A stretch of 64,000 bases of DNA from Scylla paramamosain (GCF_035594125.1 NW_026973673.1:408501-472500), one strand, 5' to 3'; shown: positions 1 through 11,687, counted from the first letter of the stretch. Notes: a model not told the origin generated them from the letters alone. Numbers and translations are program-made.

Positions 1-393
1 CGTCATCACCTGGACCCGGGACGCCCCTAGTTAGTTAGTTGTTTATTGACAAAAGAATCCTTTTACAAAATAAACAAAGAACAAATAATTGTACAAGTAC
101 TTTTGTCCATGAAAAGTCACAAACATGCATTTGATGTAGAGGTGATTCTTACATATTATACGTATATACTCAGTACTTCAAAAATATAGCTACACACTTC
201 CTGTATATAGATATTCTCTTCCATTATGTCATTTATATCGCCAAATCTGAGCATTTGATAACTATTACGTAGATCAGCAGTCATTGTGCACTCTAACAAC
301 ACATGTTTTTCGGTTTGAACATGAACACCGTCGCACAAACATACTCTCTGCTCAGTTGGCGTTCGACATTCCAGTCTCTATCCGTCAGTGTTC

Positions 394-394
<1 letters not shown>
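1..394 (-). mobile_element. LINE 3'-end fragment (zinc-binding C-terminal tail)
   Basis: Minus-strand reading from about 370 to 156 gives a cysteine/histidine tail (VCLCDGV...TEKHVLLEC) of the CxxC...HxLLxC kind that closes many non-LTR retrotransposon proteins. It resembles the end of the LINE at 49,966-51,960 (CNAEVVGEEFHVLLEC), so the two are probably related. The reverse transcriptase is missing. The low-coordinate side is an A/T-rich 3' untranslated stretch ending in TTAG-type repeats near position 30. The high-coordinate side runs into a (GT)n tract at 395. The fragment is dead; the exact family is uncertain. Confidence 0.55.

Positions 395-428
<34 letters not shown>
395..428. repeat. 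(GT)n microsatellite
   Basis: Pure GT dinucleotide run lying between two unrelated LINE fragments. Confidence 0.9.
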
Positions 429-429
<1 letters not shown>

Positions 430-430
<1 letters not shown>

Positions 431-508
431 GATCACCTTATTCTGAGTCATCTCCAGCTTTTGTCACGCCCACACCCAGCTGCTAACTCTGTACAGGGGC
501 CTTATCCG

Positions 509-512
<4 letters not shown>
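430..512 (+). mobile_element. Short LINE fragment, same family as 40,575-43,080
   Basis: The segment with 'cagctgctaactctgtac' and 'gccttatccgtc' matches 42,478-42,545 in the larger LINE copy, just past its reverse transcriptase. Less than 100 bp survives, flanked by (GT)n and (CT)n arrays. Confidence 0.5.

Positions 513-588
<76 letters not shown>
512..588. repeat. (CT)n microsatellite
   Basis: Near-perfect CT run of about 75 bp. The long serine-leucine frame across it is a translation artefact. Confidence 0.9.
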
Positions 589-592
<4 letters not shown>

Positions 593-725
593 CCAAGGTC
601 ACATAGATGACTAGCCGTGTTCTCAAGAGTGTTTTCCCTGTTCACAGTGTAGAAATCTTGTTAATCTTTCACCAGAACCGTAAAAACACCTTTGAAAATC
701 CACGTCACTTTCGGTAAAGCCTTTT

Positions 726-728
<3 letters not shown>

Positions 729-764
<36 letters not shown>
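729..764. repeat. (GT)n microsatellite
   Basis: Pure GT run; no gene nearby. Confidence 0.9.
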
Positions 765-765
<1 letters not shown>

Positions 766-904
766 CGGATGGTGGGATGCCCGTCGCCCCGTGCCTGCCT
801 GTGCGGGGTGACTGCATTTATTTTATCATATTCCTGGGGTTAAGTCCTCCCCGACACGCGCGCACGCACCCCTCAGAGGTACCAGGCTCCCTCTTGCTTG
901 CTCC

Positions 905-905
<1 letters not shown>

Positions 906-977
<72 letters not shown>
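906..977. repeat. (GA)n microsatellite
   Basis: GA run with one interruption near 943. Confidence 0.9.
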
Positions 978-980
<3 letters not shown>

Positions 981-1687
981 GAAAATGATAGATACTAAGT
1001 TTTAAATCATTATTATCCTCTATTTCTTGCTTTATTCTTCTAATTTGCTTATTCCTCTTTCTCATTATATTCGTTTACTACCTCTTCCTCCTCTTACCCT
1101 TTTTTTGCCAGAGGAGGAGGGGAAAGAAAGGAGGATGAGGGTAAGGAAGACGAGGAGGAGGAGAAGGAAGAGGAAGTGGATTTTAAATTTCTTGCGTCAT
1201 TTTGTTATATATAACTCCTAAGCTGTCAACATTGCGTAATGGCGACCTTGGTACAGTGTTGTGCGTAATGGCGATCTTGGTACAGTGTTGAGAAAGGGAC
1301 GGTCTCTTTATAACTGCACTATTTGAGGGTACCTTTGATAAATAATGACTAGTACGAAGTCTTTTAAATATATCATCTTATTTTACATCGGAAAATATTA
1401 GAAATAAAAGGTTTACATTGGAAAAAAGCAAAGAAATAAAGATGTATATAGAATTTTATAGGATTTAGTACCTTAATACACTAATGTAAGATAAACCCGA
1501 TGGATAATGAATAATATAACATTTCTTAATTATTATAACCTAGAAAATACCGATAAATATATATAAAAAGTAGTGTAATTAGTAAAAAAAAAAAAAAAAC
1601 CGTCCCTGGGAAGTGAGACAGGCCAGATATTTGCGCTAAAAATGTGAACATGCGGTGTGCTTGTAATCACCTAGCATGCTCGTGTAG
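978..1687. other. Unassigned A/T-rich stretch with a small tandem duplication
   Basis: No coding signal seen. Positions 1,233-1,291 hold two copies of a roughly 30-bp unit containing 'gcgtaatggcga' and 'cttggtacagtgttg'. A poly(A) run lies at 1,584-1,599. Confidence 0.5.
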
Positions 1688-1765
1688 GGCAAGGTGCTGG
1701 CTGTGACGACTGCCACCACACATACAGACACCCAGGCACACGCAGGCATCACCAAATACGAGAAG
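1688..1765 (+). CDS. Candidate exon, unknown gene (weak)
   Basis: A TAG acceptor ends at 1,687 and a good donor (GAAG/GTGAGT) follows 1,765. The 78 bp between are open in one frame for 26 codons (starts GKVLAVTT, ends ITKYEK). In that reading the exon is phase 0 and could splice into 2,515. However, it would then use a less protein-like frame of the 2,515 and 3,052 exons. The acceptor has no strong pyrimidine tract. This could equally be a 5' untranslated exon or chance. Confidence 0.25.
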
Positions 1766-1944
1766 GTGAGTGGCTGAGATGGTGCTGAATAAGATACAAT
1801 ACATACTTACTCTTGAGAAATGGTGTTGCTGTGTGTTGGTCGTGCGCGCGCCACACGGAACGCCAGCCTTCTATAGCCAGATATTTTAGACCTCACGTAA
1901 ATTGCTTCCCTGTGCAGCCAGTGACGCCTCTCTTGTGTTGCCTG

Positions 1945-1945
<1 letters not shown>

Positions 1946-1989
<44 letters not shown>
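1946..1989. repeat. (GT)n microsatellite
   Basis: Pure GT run. On the minus strand it produces a meaningless threonine-histidine frame. Confidence 0.9.
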
Positions 1990-1990
<1 letters not shown>

Positions 1991-2514
1991 ATAGTTACGA
2001 GATGAATCTACTTTAAGAGAAGTTTTTTTTTTTTCTCGTTTACACCAAAATCACCCACGAAAATTTTCTGACCTAGCCTTGGACGCGCCCCTGTGGACCT
2101 CTCCCCCTGCCCCCTCGTTAAGGGACACTAACCTGACCTTCCCTGCAAGATCATAAGGGATACTTTTAAGCGCCATGTTTATTTGAGAAACGGTATTTTT
2201 GTGGGGTAATTTTTTAGGCCTACGAGTATGTTGAGTTAATCTGTATATTATTCTAACATGATTATTTATTTATTGTTTAACAGCACAGCACACGGCATTC
2301 AGATGCACCAGTCTGAGTTTTTTGTGTTTGTCTTTGCTCTCCACTTACCATAGGCCTGGGTGGTGCTGCAGTATACCTATATATATCAAGACCTGCAGGC
2401 TGTGGAGGGAAGGAGGGAGAGGTAATAAGTGTAATCTGTCCTGTGTTAGGTCAGGTCTGGTCATGTCAGCTTGGATCACACCACAGTTAACTAATGACCT
2501 GTCCTTCATTGCAG

Positions 2515-2633
2515 ACGGCAGAGGTCACACAGCAGCTCATCCCACAGCAGGCTGCCCTCCCCTGTGCCGCCACCACCACCACCACTACCAGTGAGGGAGG
2601 AGGCAGAGGTACAGCTCACCAAATTGTCAGATG
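2515..2633 (+). CDS. Candidate coding exon, unknown proline-rich protein
   Basis: The segment is bounded by a clean acceptor (TTCATTGCAG) and a strong donor (ATG/GTAAGT). Entering in phase 2 it reads as a serine-rich start (RQRSHSSSSHSR), a polyproline run (VPPPPPPLPV), then an acidic stretch ending QLTKLSD, and leaves in phase 1. That phase fits exon 3,052-3,241, which completes an Asp codon across the junction. A second frame is also open, so the reading frame is an inference from composition. Polyproline stretches commonly bind SH3, WW or EVH1 domains; no family was recognised. It may belong to the same gene as the 34.5-39.9 kb exons, but the gap is about 31 kb. Confidence 0.5.
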
Positions 2634-2734
2634 GTAAGTATAAGGGTTGACCTGACCTCACATGACCTCGCATACAAACCCACTCAAACCTAACCTAACC
2701 TAACACACCCAAATAATGACCTCTATCTCTCTGT

Positions 2735-2831
2735 CTCTCTCTCTCAGAGAGAGAGAGAGACTATCTCTCTGTCTATCTCTCAGAGAGAGAGAGAGAGAGG
2801 AGAGAGAGAGAATTGTAAGTTTTAAATCCTA

Positions 2832-2899
<68 letters not shown>

Positions 2900-2939
2900 T
2901 TTATTTATTTATTTATTTATTTTGTGTTTATAAATAAAT

Positions 2940-2970
<31 letters not shown>

Positions 2971-2975
2971 TCTAA
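2735..2975. repeat. Compound (CT)n/(GA)n and (TTTA)n microsatellites in an intron
   Basis: Alternating CT and GA blocks (2,735-2,812), a pure CT run (2,833-2,894), then an ATTT-type tetranucleotide array (2,895-2,972). All lie between the two candidate exons. The CT run sits well upstream of the acceptor at 3,051. Confidence 0.85.
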
Positions 2976-3051
2976 CTATCTATCTATTTACTCCATTTTT
3001 CTCCTCCATTCTCATTTCTTCCTCCACCACCTTTCCTTGACCCCTCCGCAG

Positions 3052-3145
3052 ATGGAGAGAAGAATTTTCTCACCTTGAAGATAGAGGAGAAGAGCAAACT
3101 GGAGGAAACCAACTGGGAGGAGGAGGAAAAACTTTGCTCCAGTCT

Positions 3146-3222
<77 letters not shown>

Positions 3223-3241
3223 AAAATTCACAGGAGCAAAG
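3052..3241 (+). CDS. Candidate exon with a glutamate/lysine-rich helix and an in-exon (GA)n tract
   Basis: The acceptor CCTCCGCAG ends at 3,051 and the donor CAAAG/GTCAGT follows 3,241. In the phase that continues from 2,633, the exon starts GEKNFLTLKIEEKSK and continues with LEETNWEEEEKLCSSLM, a highly charged segment likely to be helical or coiled-coil. It then reads straight through a (GA)n array (about 3,147-3,218) as poly(Glu-Arg) and ends KENSQEQR. Either the microsatellite is genuinely translated or the exon boundary has been disturbed by repeat growth. The next candidate exon (3,348) is not in matching phase for this frame, so array length or assembly may be wrong. Confidence 0.45.
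3147..3218. repeat. (GA)n microsatellite inside a candidate exon
   Basis: Pure GA run followed closely by a (CT)n run (about 3,251-3,334). The two complementary arrays could form a hairpin in single-stranded DNA or RNA. Confidence 0.9.
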
Positions 3242-3248
3242 GTCAGTC

Positions 3249-3250
<2 letters not shown>

Positions 3251-3334
<84 letters not shown>
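3251..3334. repeat. (CT)n array forming the polypyrimidine tract of an intron
   Basis: The roughly 84-bp CT run leads into 'cccttgcccctacag' and fills nearly the whole 106-bp intron between 3,241 and 3,348. Confidence 0.85.
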
Positions 3335-3336
<2 letters not shown>

Positions 3337-3347
3337 TGCCCCTACAG

Positions 3348-3475
3348 ATTCCCACGCTGCTGTACCACGGGATGGAGAGTGAGAGAGTGGAGAAGAGGGA
3401 GCTGATCAGAAGGGCTGTGGAAGTGGAAGGGTGCCCTGTCCGAGTCCTGCCAGTCCTGTTATGACGTCCTATGAG
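3348..3475 (+). CDS. Candidate exon, frame unresolved
   Basis: It has a strong acceptor (long CT tract then CCCTACAG) and a strong donor (CTATGAG/GTGAGA). In one frame it reads IPTLLYHGMESERVEKR and on to a stop at 3,463-3,465, before the donor. In another frame the last third is open to the donor (CPSPASPVMTSYE). The good splice sites and the charged first half argue for a real exon with a one-base frame problem. An annotation ending at the stop is the alternative. Confidence 0.35.
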
Positions 3476-3479
3476 GTGA

Positions 3480-4130
3480 GATTGGGTGTGTTGGGGTGTC
3501 AAGGGAGTTGTTGTGGGGTGATTTTGGGGTGTTTAAAGGTAATTTGTGTTGGTTTGGGTGTTTTGGGATGTTTTTGGGGTGTTTAAGGGTAGTTTGTTAG
3601 TTTATTTGGGTGTTTTTGGTGTGTTTAAGGGTAGTTTGTGTGTTATCTGGGTGTTTTTAACTTATTTTTTAGTGTTTTGGAGTGTTTTGGGGTGTTTTTG
3701 GATACTTTGGGGTGCTTTGGGACACTTGAGGTGTCTTATGGTCTTTGGTGTGTGTAATTTTGTTTTTTGGGGTGTTTGGGGGTGTTTTAAGGGTAGGTTT
3801 GCTAAGTTTTGGAGCATTTGGGAGTGTTTTGGTGGGTGAAAATGTGTTTTAGTGTTTTTTTTGTGTGTGTTTTTGGTGTGTGTCAGTGAATCAGGGATGT
3901 TTTGATGGGTTTGGGGTATTTTGGGTGTTGGGGTGTGTGTTTGGGGTGTTTTGGGTGTGTGTTTGGAGTGTTTTGGGTGTGTGTTGGGGTGTGTGATGTG
4001 TTTGGAGTGCTTTGGTAGGTGTTTGGGGTGTTTTTGGGTGTTTTAAAAAGTGTGTGTTGGCTGTTTTGATGGGATTGGGGTGTTTTGGTATTTTTTGAAT
4101 GTTTAAGGGTGTTTTGGGGTGTTTTTGACA
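3480..4130. repeat. G/T-only degenerate minisatellite
   Basis: About 650 bp whose plus strand is almost entirely G and T with very little C. It is built of imperfect units such as 'ggggtgttttggggtgttt'. The strand asymmetry is extreme, and runs of four Gs recur often enough for quadruplex formation. Long frames on either strand here (polar Thr/Pro/Asn-rich on minus) are artefacts of composition. Confidence 0.8.
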
Positions 4131-4185
4131 CGACCCATTCACACTCATTTTGATTTCTCCCAGCCATCCTCATTCCCCGCACCAC

Positions 4186-6800
4186 TTATAAACCATTTCT
4201 GTCTGTCATTCTCATGCACCTCTTCCTCCATTTGCTTTCACTTTCATTCCACAGATACACCTTTCTTGCTATTCTTGCATCATCCATTTTTTCAAGCCTA
4301 ATCTTGTACCCAAGTGTCACTTTGTAAGTAAGTAAGGTGCTCCATCCCTTATCATCTCTCAAAGCTTCTACTGTTGTGTACCTCGGTGCATTCAGTGCCA
4401 TCCTTGCTACTCTATTCTGCTATGCTGGCCCACTTTTAACTTACAATTTCACTTCCATTCCATGCAATCACATCCATACCATACATTATACTTGGCACAG
4501 CCACACTCTACACTTATCTCACCACATCCTACTTACTCGTTCTCATCCTTGCTGCACTTCCCATTCAACCTACCCACTGGTTCACCAAGCTTATCTTTTC
4601 ATTCTGTGCCTTTTCACATCCATTTGGACTCATCCACATCCCTAAGTACTTGTATTCTTGCACCTGTTTTAACTCATTCTCTCCGGTTCTCCATACCACA
4701 TTACTTTCATCCTCCGACCTATTCACAATCATTACCTTACTTTTCTCACTGCTAAACCTAACTCCAAAGTCTTTTCCATATCCATCTACAACATCCAACA
4801 AACTTTGGAGCTTATTTGCCGATTTACTCATAACCACACCATCATCTGCATAAAAAAGCACACATCTTATCATTCCCCACACTTACTCCTGCATTCATTC
4901 TTCTCATTCTGGCTGCTAACTCCTCTGTATACAAGCTGAAAAGGGTTGGTGACAATGTACATCCTTGCCTAACTCCTCTCTCACTACTTCACCCAGTCTG
5001 TTTCTATATCTCCTAGTCTGATTTAGCTCTTGTGTCAACATTCATGTTGTGCACTATGTTGACTATCTTTGCACTCAATCCAATCTTTTCTAAGACTCTA
5101 CATTCACTCTCTATTCACCTTATCATAAGTATTCTCTGTATCCAGAAAACCTAAGTACAATTTATCTTCATCCCTCTTTTTCTCTCTAATTTAATTCACC
5201 ACAAACATATCATCCTCAGCTTTCCTTCCCCACAGTAACCATTTTGTTCCTCACCTGAAACTTTCAGCATTCTCAGTCCATTTACACAATCTCACTCAAC
5301 ACTGCACTGAACACTTTCTTCCCCTACTGTATTCACTAATGCAACCGGTTGGTAGTTCTTCAACTCATTCATTCATTCCACATTCTTGGTACTCTCTCCT
5401 CCTCCCACACCTAGTTAAATACCTCAGTCATCCTGTCAATCATAACTTCCACTCCATTTTTATACATCCTATATAGGGTATCTCATCTGCTCCTGCTACC
5501 TTCCCATTTTTCTACCTTTTCAAACATTTCTCCACCTCCCTGCTGATTCTTTCATCCAGTTCATCTGCATTCTTCCTCTCCAGTGTCACACATATTTCTC
5601 TCACAGCAAACACCTCACCTACACCACCCACTTCTTTCCAGAACAGTCTGATTGCCTCCCTGATTCCTTCCTTCTTTGTTATAGCTTCACCATTTACTTT
5701 CAGGCTTTCCTCACCAACACTGCCTGACATATTCTCACTTCTCATGAACTTGTACCATTCACAGCCACCTTTCATGCCATTCTCCCTTAAAGACACAATC
5801 ATATCCCTTTCACACTTCACTTTTGCCTTTATTATCATTCACCTTGTTAGTTGCTGCTGTTTCACATATGCTCCCCATGCATTCTGATACTCATCTTCTG
5901 CCTCATCACTTTCTTGCCTCTTTTTCCTCAGCCATCTACACTCTACTCATTCTCTTTTGCTCCTTCCTAGCCTCTCTGATTTTTCATTCCAGCATGGTTC
6001 ACTTACTCTCTTTTTCTGCCTACTCTCACAAACCCTATCAGGTTCTCAGCAGCACTCTGCATGTCCTCAACCAGTTTCTCATTCAGGTGCTCCACATCAT
6101 GCACACTTACATCATGCCAGCTTCTTTCACTCAGATTAACCTGAAAGTTCCCTCACCCTACATCTCCCAATCTCTATTTCCTTTTCTTACTTGCCACTTT
6201 CACCTCATTCCCACCATGCACCAGGTACTCAACAACCAGCACATTGTGATCAGACACGATATCAACCATACTATCCTCATCTATCCACATGTGTGACAAT
6301 TTCACACATTCTTCCATTCACCAATGTGTAGTCAATAGCTGATTCTTGTTCCCTACCACTCCAAGTCACATGTTCCTCAGCCAAGGTAACATTCAGATTT
6401 TCCAACAAACTCCACAAGCATTTTTACCATTCTTGTTCACCTGTTCTAGTATTCCTACACATGCATTCATATTGCCCATTACTAGCACTCTTTCCTCTGT
6501 CTGTCTTTCTCTTCTGTCTGTACACTTTTCTCTTCCTTTTAGCAGCGGTGTCTCTTCCATGTCTCTAGTCATCTCTTTGCAGGGATCACAGAAATACATT
6601 AAGTTGTCATGGCTCAGTGCCTTAGTGTTGGCCTTGAAACCCACACAGGCCCTGAGGAACCAGATCTTATATCCCTCACATGCTACTGCATTCACTCTGA
6701 CAGCCAGGGAGTCACACACCACAGTTGCTCACAGACATCTTACAGACAGAGCTTTCCACACAAGGTTGGGGGCAGGCAGGGAAAATCTTAAAAAACGAGT
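4186..6800 (-). mobile_element. Decayed LINE (endonuclease then reverse transcriptase)
   Basis: Read on the minus strand, pieces appear in element order. A possible endonuclease remnant with 'VLVMGNMNACVG' lies at 6,722-6,393. A linker piece with 'AITKKEGIREAIRLFWKEV' lies at 5,838-5,512. The reverse-transcriptase palm with 'RCVLFYADDGVV' and 'EYKYLGMWMSPNG' lies at 4,882-4,565. The C-terminal piece with 'MALNAPRYTTVEALR' lies at 4,401-4,186. Many stops and shifts separate them, so the element is a pseudogene. The YADD motif and piece order support a non-LTR retrotransposon; the clade is not certain. Confidence 0.75.
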
Positions 6801-7119
6801 CTGATTAGTTCAGAAGAATGTCCACACACAGCTCCAAAACAAGCTTTTCTCCTGTCTTGATTTTAATGTTACAGGTGGCCAAACCTGTATGTAGTGGCAA
6901 CTCCTGTAGGAAAAGCAATCATATTCCAGTCACACTTAATATGTTTCCCATGAAAATGCTGGAAAGCCCAATTAGCTTCCATGACTCTCTTTGCTACCAT
7001 CTTAACACACTTTTTTCCCCTACCTGTTTCTCCTAATATCCCACAGAAACATATTTCTCATTAATCTTGCATCACCAATTCATTCTAATCTAACACACAT
7101 GCTTTTCACAGGTCTTTCT

Positions 7120-7600
7120 CAAAGCCTCCATTGCTACATACCTTGGTGCATTCAGTGCCATCCTTGTCATTCTATGCTGCCCTATTTTTCATTTCTCTAA
7201 TTCAATCAAATTCCATGGAATCACACATGCTTGGAGCAACCAAGCTCTTCCAAATTTTTCACAGTACATCACATTTACTTGTTCTCATCCTTGCTGCACT
7301 TACTAGTTCACCCAGACACTGGTTCACTACATCTATTTTCTCATTCTTCACCTCTACACACCCATTTGGACTCATCCACATCCCCAGGTACTTCCATTTA
7401 TCAGTCTGTTGCAACTCATTCCCTCCCAATTTCCATCATGAATTTCTCTTTTCCTCTGGAATATTTTCACCATCATCAGCTTGCTTTCTCACTACTAAAA
7501 TCTCACATCACAGTCATTTCCATACTCATCTACAACATTAAGCAAACTTTGGAGCTCTTCTGCCAATGCATGTATATATCTTATACAAGTTGATCCCATT
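7120..7600 (-). mobile_element. Second fragment of the 4,186-6,800 LINE
   Basis: This block repeats the arrangement of about 4,370-4,830: 'ccttggtgcattcagtgccatccttg' type sequence, then 'ttggactcatccacatccc', then 'caaactttggagct'. It covers part of the reverse-transcriptase C-terminal half. It could be a second insertion or a partial duplication. Confidence 0.7.
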
Positions 7601-8654
7601 CCACTCTAAGTACTGTATCTCAGTATCCTGGGACTTCTAACTTGTCTGTGGTGGTCTGCAGTAGTGAGTAGGCATCTGAAAATATATAACAAATTTGTAG
7701 TGCCTATTTGCTAAATAAGGAAACAGGAATAAAAGAAATCACATTATTGCAAATTTGTTTTATTTTCTTTGTCATTTGCTGCACTTGAGGTGAAAAACAT
7801 AAGTTCTAAGTATGGTAAAGTGTGGCAATTATTTGCAGGACTTCCCTGACAGTAGTGCTGATCAACACAAATGCAAATTTATTTCCACAACTGCAAAATC
7901 TACAAAATTGCCCAACATATGTGGTACACATATGTTTTAACTATGGATAGTTTCAACTATTGTGTCAAAATTTTTTTTAAGGCAAAATAAGGCACTATTG
8001 TAGGATGAATAATATATAGAGAATCAACATGAAATAGAACACTGATAGGTTGCAGCTCTGAACTGTATTAATTGTACTATCTCTGTAACTGACTCCTAAC
8101 AGGATGGCTTGATGGCAGATGGTGGAAAGAATAATACACCATCCTTGACATTGCCAGGTGGTCAATTTACCCATGCAAAAAGTTTGTAGACAGATTTGCA
8201 TTTGGGTTACTTTTGCAATACTGATGATTGTCACAATCATAAAACTGCAAAAAGAAAACCATACTTCACATTTGTAGAATTTGCAGTTTGTGGAAGTACC
8301 CAACTTTGCCTAGCTGGCATATGGTGACAGTAGAGAGATTAAGAAAAAGTATAATACATGATATAAATACATGATATAAATCGTATAAATATGTACATAT
8401 AATGCATTTGTATAGTTTGTATATTTGTATAGTTGTGCAGGGGGAGAGTTTGAGAGCTGTTGATATTTTCTATTTTATGAAAGAATTCTTGTTACTTAGG
8501 TTCAAGGGCAGATCTGCCACTAGCATCATCATAGTGCATTGGGTAACATCTACATAGCTTCAACATGGCACAATGAGTAATATCCACAGGATGCACTATC
8601 ATAGGTCAAGAGCATGTGGGAGATGACCTCATAGGGGAGATGTGCAAGTTGTCA
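7601..8654. other. Unassigned A/T-rich DNA with a weak inverted repeat
   Basis: No coding signal. About 30 bp at 7,893-7,925 ('ttccacaactgcaaaatc') recur inverted at about 8,265-8,295, hinting at a decayed foldback element. Confidence 0.4.
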
Positions 8655-8790
8655 CAGGAGGGCACTGTGGTGCAATGGGTAGCACAACCATCCAACAAAC
8701 AAAAGGTCCCATGTTCAAATCCCCAGATAATGCATACTTTTCTGGTGAGAACCCATAGTTCCAACATCATGTGATAATATTGTGGAAGTT
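8655..8790 (+). mobile_element. tRNA-derived SINE, degenerate
   Basis: A tRNA-like A box (ggtgcaatgggtagcac, 8,669-8,685) is followed by a B box (atgttcaaatcc, 8,711-8,722) at the spacing of an RNA polymerase III internal promoter. An unrelated tail then runs to about 8,790. The A-box-like phrase also recurs at about 8,535 and 8,568, suggesting older copies just upstream. It is not a functional tRNA: no acceptor-stem pairing is visible and the B box is weakened. Confidence 0.6.
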
Positions 8791-10407
8791 TCAAAATATA
8801 CTAATATACCCCACTTTTCCCATTTTTTCTGTAACTTCTTGCAGTGCTGTCACTCTTGTCCAAGTCATTATAATCTCCACTCTGAACAGCCCACAAAGGT
8901 GCTGTTGATATAACTATATTAATTGGAGGATTACTTCTTTTCAACACACTTGTTTTTATTAGCAAGGATAGGCATGTTATTCTGAAAAAATATATGATAG
9001 GAACCTGACACTTGCCATGGCCACAGGTCAACTTTATGAATTTGACAGCATTGGAACTCCATGAGTCTGGCAGCAATTTCACTCCATGGCCACCATCAAA
9101 CCAGCAGGCACTGCTGCTTTGAAAACATTATGACAAATAATTTCTGTAAGAGGCATAATTTAAGGGGGAAGTGAAGAAGGACAACCCTTGAATCTTCCAG
9201 TGTGGAGGTGTCAGCAAGGGCATGCAAGAAGAGTTAAGTATTTAGAGATGGCAGTAGAGCCATATAAACAATATAGAGGAGGGAGACCAACAAGGATTAG
9301 AGATCTTTTTGCCAAGATGCTCAAAGTCATCAGATGAACTGGTAAGATTTTAACATTTATTACTAGTGAAAAAAATTCTGGTTGGAAAACAGATCAGGCA
9401 CAATTCCAGGCATAAATGTAAAAAGTACGAGTTTCTGGATATGGGAAGCTAATGTATACAGCTGACTGCACTCCAGCAAAGTCCACCCTGCGTTGTCACA
9501 ACTGGTGAGAAAGTAACTACAAAACACTAGTGTTAAGCTTTGCTTGAAGCATCCATTACTGGAAGGGAGGGGTAAGGAAGGGGCATTGTGGGTGAGCAGT
9601 AAGGAATGGGGCATTGTGGAAGGTAAGAGGTGTGTGGGGAGGGTAGGGGGATGTAGGTTTACAACCACTGTCCAGTTTACAAGGCGAGGGTACTTTAACC
9701 ATGGTTAATAGAAATGATAAAATGTGTAATTAACTTCTTATTACTTTTAAGTCATCAATAAGTCTGACTATGTGATCTGAAATGGTGCATAACAACATGT
9801 AATTTGACTATTACCTGTTAGGTACAGAAAAAGAACGTTAACTCCTGTGCATGTATTTCCAGAGCACATATTACACACTTATTTATTAATTATTTAGATT
9901 AGTTGTCATTGTACTCAATGAAACAGTGTATGTAAGGATATTTAGAATATGCCAAGGCTGCTATCACAGGAGGAATATTGGCAGTTGTGATATACAGCAC
10001 TCATTAACTATTACATAATGCTACATGCAAGGGATATGGAAGTGCATTCTTGCAGTATCAGCATATGCCAAAGGAAGGGAACCATATTTACTACATTAAA
10101 TACAGAAGATTCTGGTTTGTGATCAAGCAGTTATCGTGATTTCAAAGCATCTAATGTTTGATAATACTAAGTACATACAATATGAATAAAGTAAACAACA
10201 ATGATGCCTGGCTTGTCTTTGTGTTACATCATAACACTTGATCTAATACAGTTGATCTAACCTTAAAATTAAAAAGTAATACTAATGTCAAACTGTTGCT
10301 GGAGGGGGAGGACACTGCTGTGGGGAAGGTAGTATTGGTGGTGCTCAGATGGCTTTACAGAACAGACATCACCGATTCGCTGGTGTGCCAATAAAACTAC
10401 ACAGGAA

Positions 10408-10410
<3 letters not shown>
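8791..10410. other. Unassigned DNA
   Basis: No convincing exon, transposon protein or strong repeat was seen. The short frames present lack splice sites and have no recognisable motifs. Confidence 0.4.
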
Positions 10411-10490
<80 letters not shown>

Positions 10491-10523
10491 AATCAAAAAT
10501 TAATATATTGAAAAAAAAAACAA

Positions 10524-10587
<64 letters not shown>
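10411..10587. repeat. Two (CT)n arrays separated by an A/T-rich spacer
   Basis: CT runs at 10,411-10,486 and 10,526-10,587 flank about 40 bp of A/T-rich sequence. Confidence 0.9.
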
Positions 10588-10588
<1 letters not shown>

Positions 10589-10592
10589 GGTT

Positions 10593-10700
10593 ATCTCCTC
10601 TATGAGTCAGCAAGGATCAGCTGTGTATGATTTCACGCTAAACTAGGGGGTGAATGGAGACGTGCCTGCAAAATAGTAGTAGTAGTAGTAGTAGTAGTTA
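10593..10700 (+). repeat. Left arm of an inverted repeat ending in (TAG)n
   Basis: The segment around 'ggtgaatggagacgtgcc' and 'tgcaaaatagtagtag' recurs in reverse complement at 11,501-11,612 with roughly 90% identity by eye. The arms face inward, each ending in a (TAG)n run. Confidence 0.7.
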
Positions 10701-11215
10701 CCTACTCTCTTCTTATTATTCATTAATGATCTTCTAAACCAAACTTCTTGTCCTATCCACTCCTACGCTGATGATACCACCCTGCACTTTTCCACGTCTT
10801 TTCATAGACGTCCAACCCTTCAGGAGGTAAACATTTCACGCAGGGAAGCCACAGAACGCTTGACTTCTGATCTTTTTAAAATTTCTAATTGGGGCAGATC
10901 AAACTTGGTATTGTTCAATGCCTCAAAAACTCAATTCCAGATCAAACTTGTTATTGTTCAATGCCTCAAAAACTCAATTCCTCCATCTATCAACTCGACA
11001 CAACCTTCCAGACAACTATTCCCTCTTCTTCAATGACACTCAACTGTCTCCCTCTTCTACACTGAACATCCTCGGTCTGTCCTTTACTTATAATCTGAAC
11101 TGGAAACTTCACCTCTCTTTGACCCTTTTATGGGACTGGCATTTCAGTGGGCATTTTTTTTTTATTGGATTTTTGTTGCCCATGGCCAGTGTCCTTCCTA
11201 CATTAAAAAAAAAGT
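10701..11215 (+). mobile_element. LINE 3' fragment, same family as 40,575-43,080
   Basis: Plus-strand pieces read NQTSCPIHSYADDTTLHF (a YADD reverse-transcriptase core), then [18 protein letters not shown] and the element's 3' end with A-rich tail at about 11,205-11,214. A 43-bp internal tandem duplication ('tattgttcaatgcctcaaaa' twice, 10,906-10,978) breaks it. It sits inside the inverted repeat. Confidence 0.75.
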
Positions 11216-11261
11216 AGTAGTAGTAGTAAAAAAAAATTAATTATATATATCGTAAAAGAAT

Positions 11262-11495
<234 letters not shown>

Positions 11496-11500
11496 TATTT

Positions 11501-11612
11501 TTACTACTACTACTACTACTACTACTACTATTTTGCAGGCACGTCTCCATTCACCCTCTATTTCAGCGTGAAATTATACACAGCTAATCCTTACTGACTC
11601 GTAGAGGAGAGA
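11501..11612 (-). repeat. Right arm of the inverted repeat beginning with (CTA)n
   Basis: Reverse-complement partner of 10,593-10,700 ('ggcacgtctccattcaccc'). It begins with a (CTA)n run and is followed by (GA)n 11,607-11,628 and (CT)n 11,631-11,684. Confidence 0.7.
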
Positions 11613-11627
11613 GAGAGAGAGAGAGAG

Positions 11628-11687
<60 letters not shown>

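Noticed and set aside
2984..3502. Long minus- and plus-strand frames of repeating Arg-Glu or Ser-Leu
   Set aside because: They are translations of (GA)n/(CT)n; every frame of such a repeat is open.
3546..4185. Open frames across the G/T tract
   Set aside because: Lack of C removes most stops on one strand; composition rather than coding explains them.
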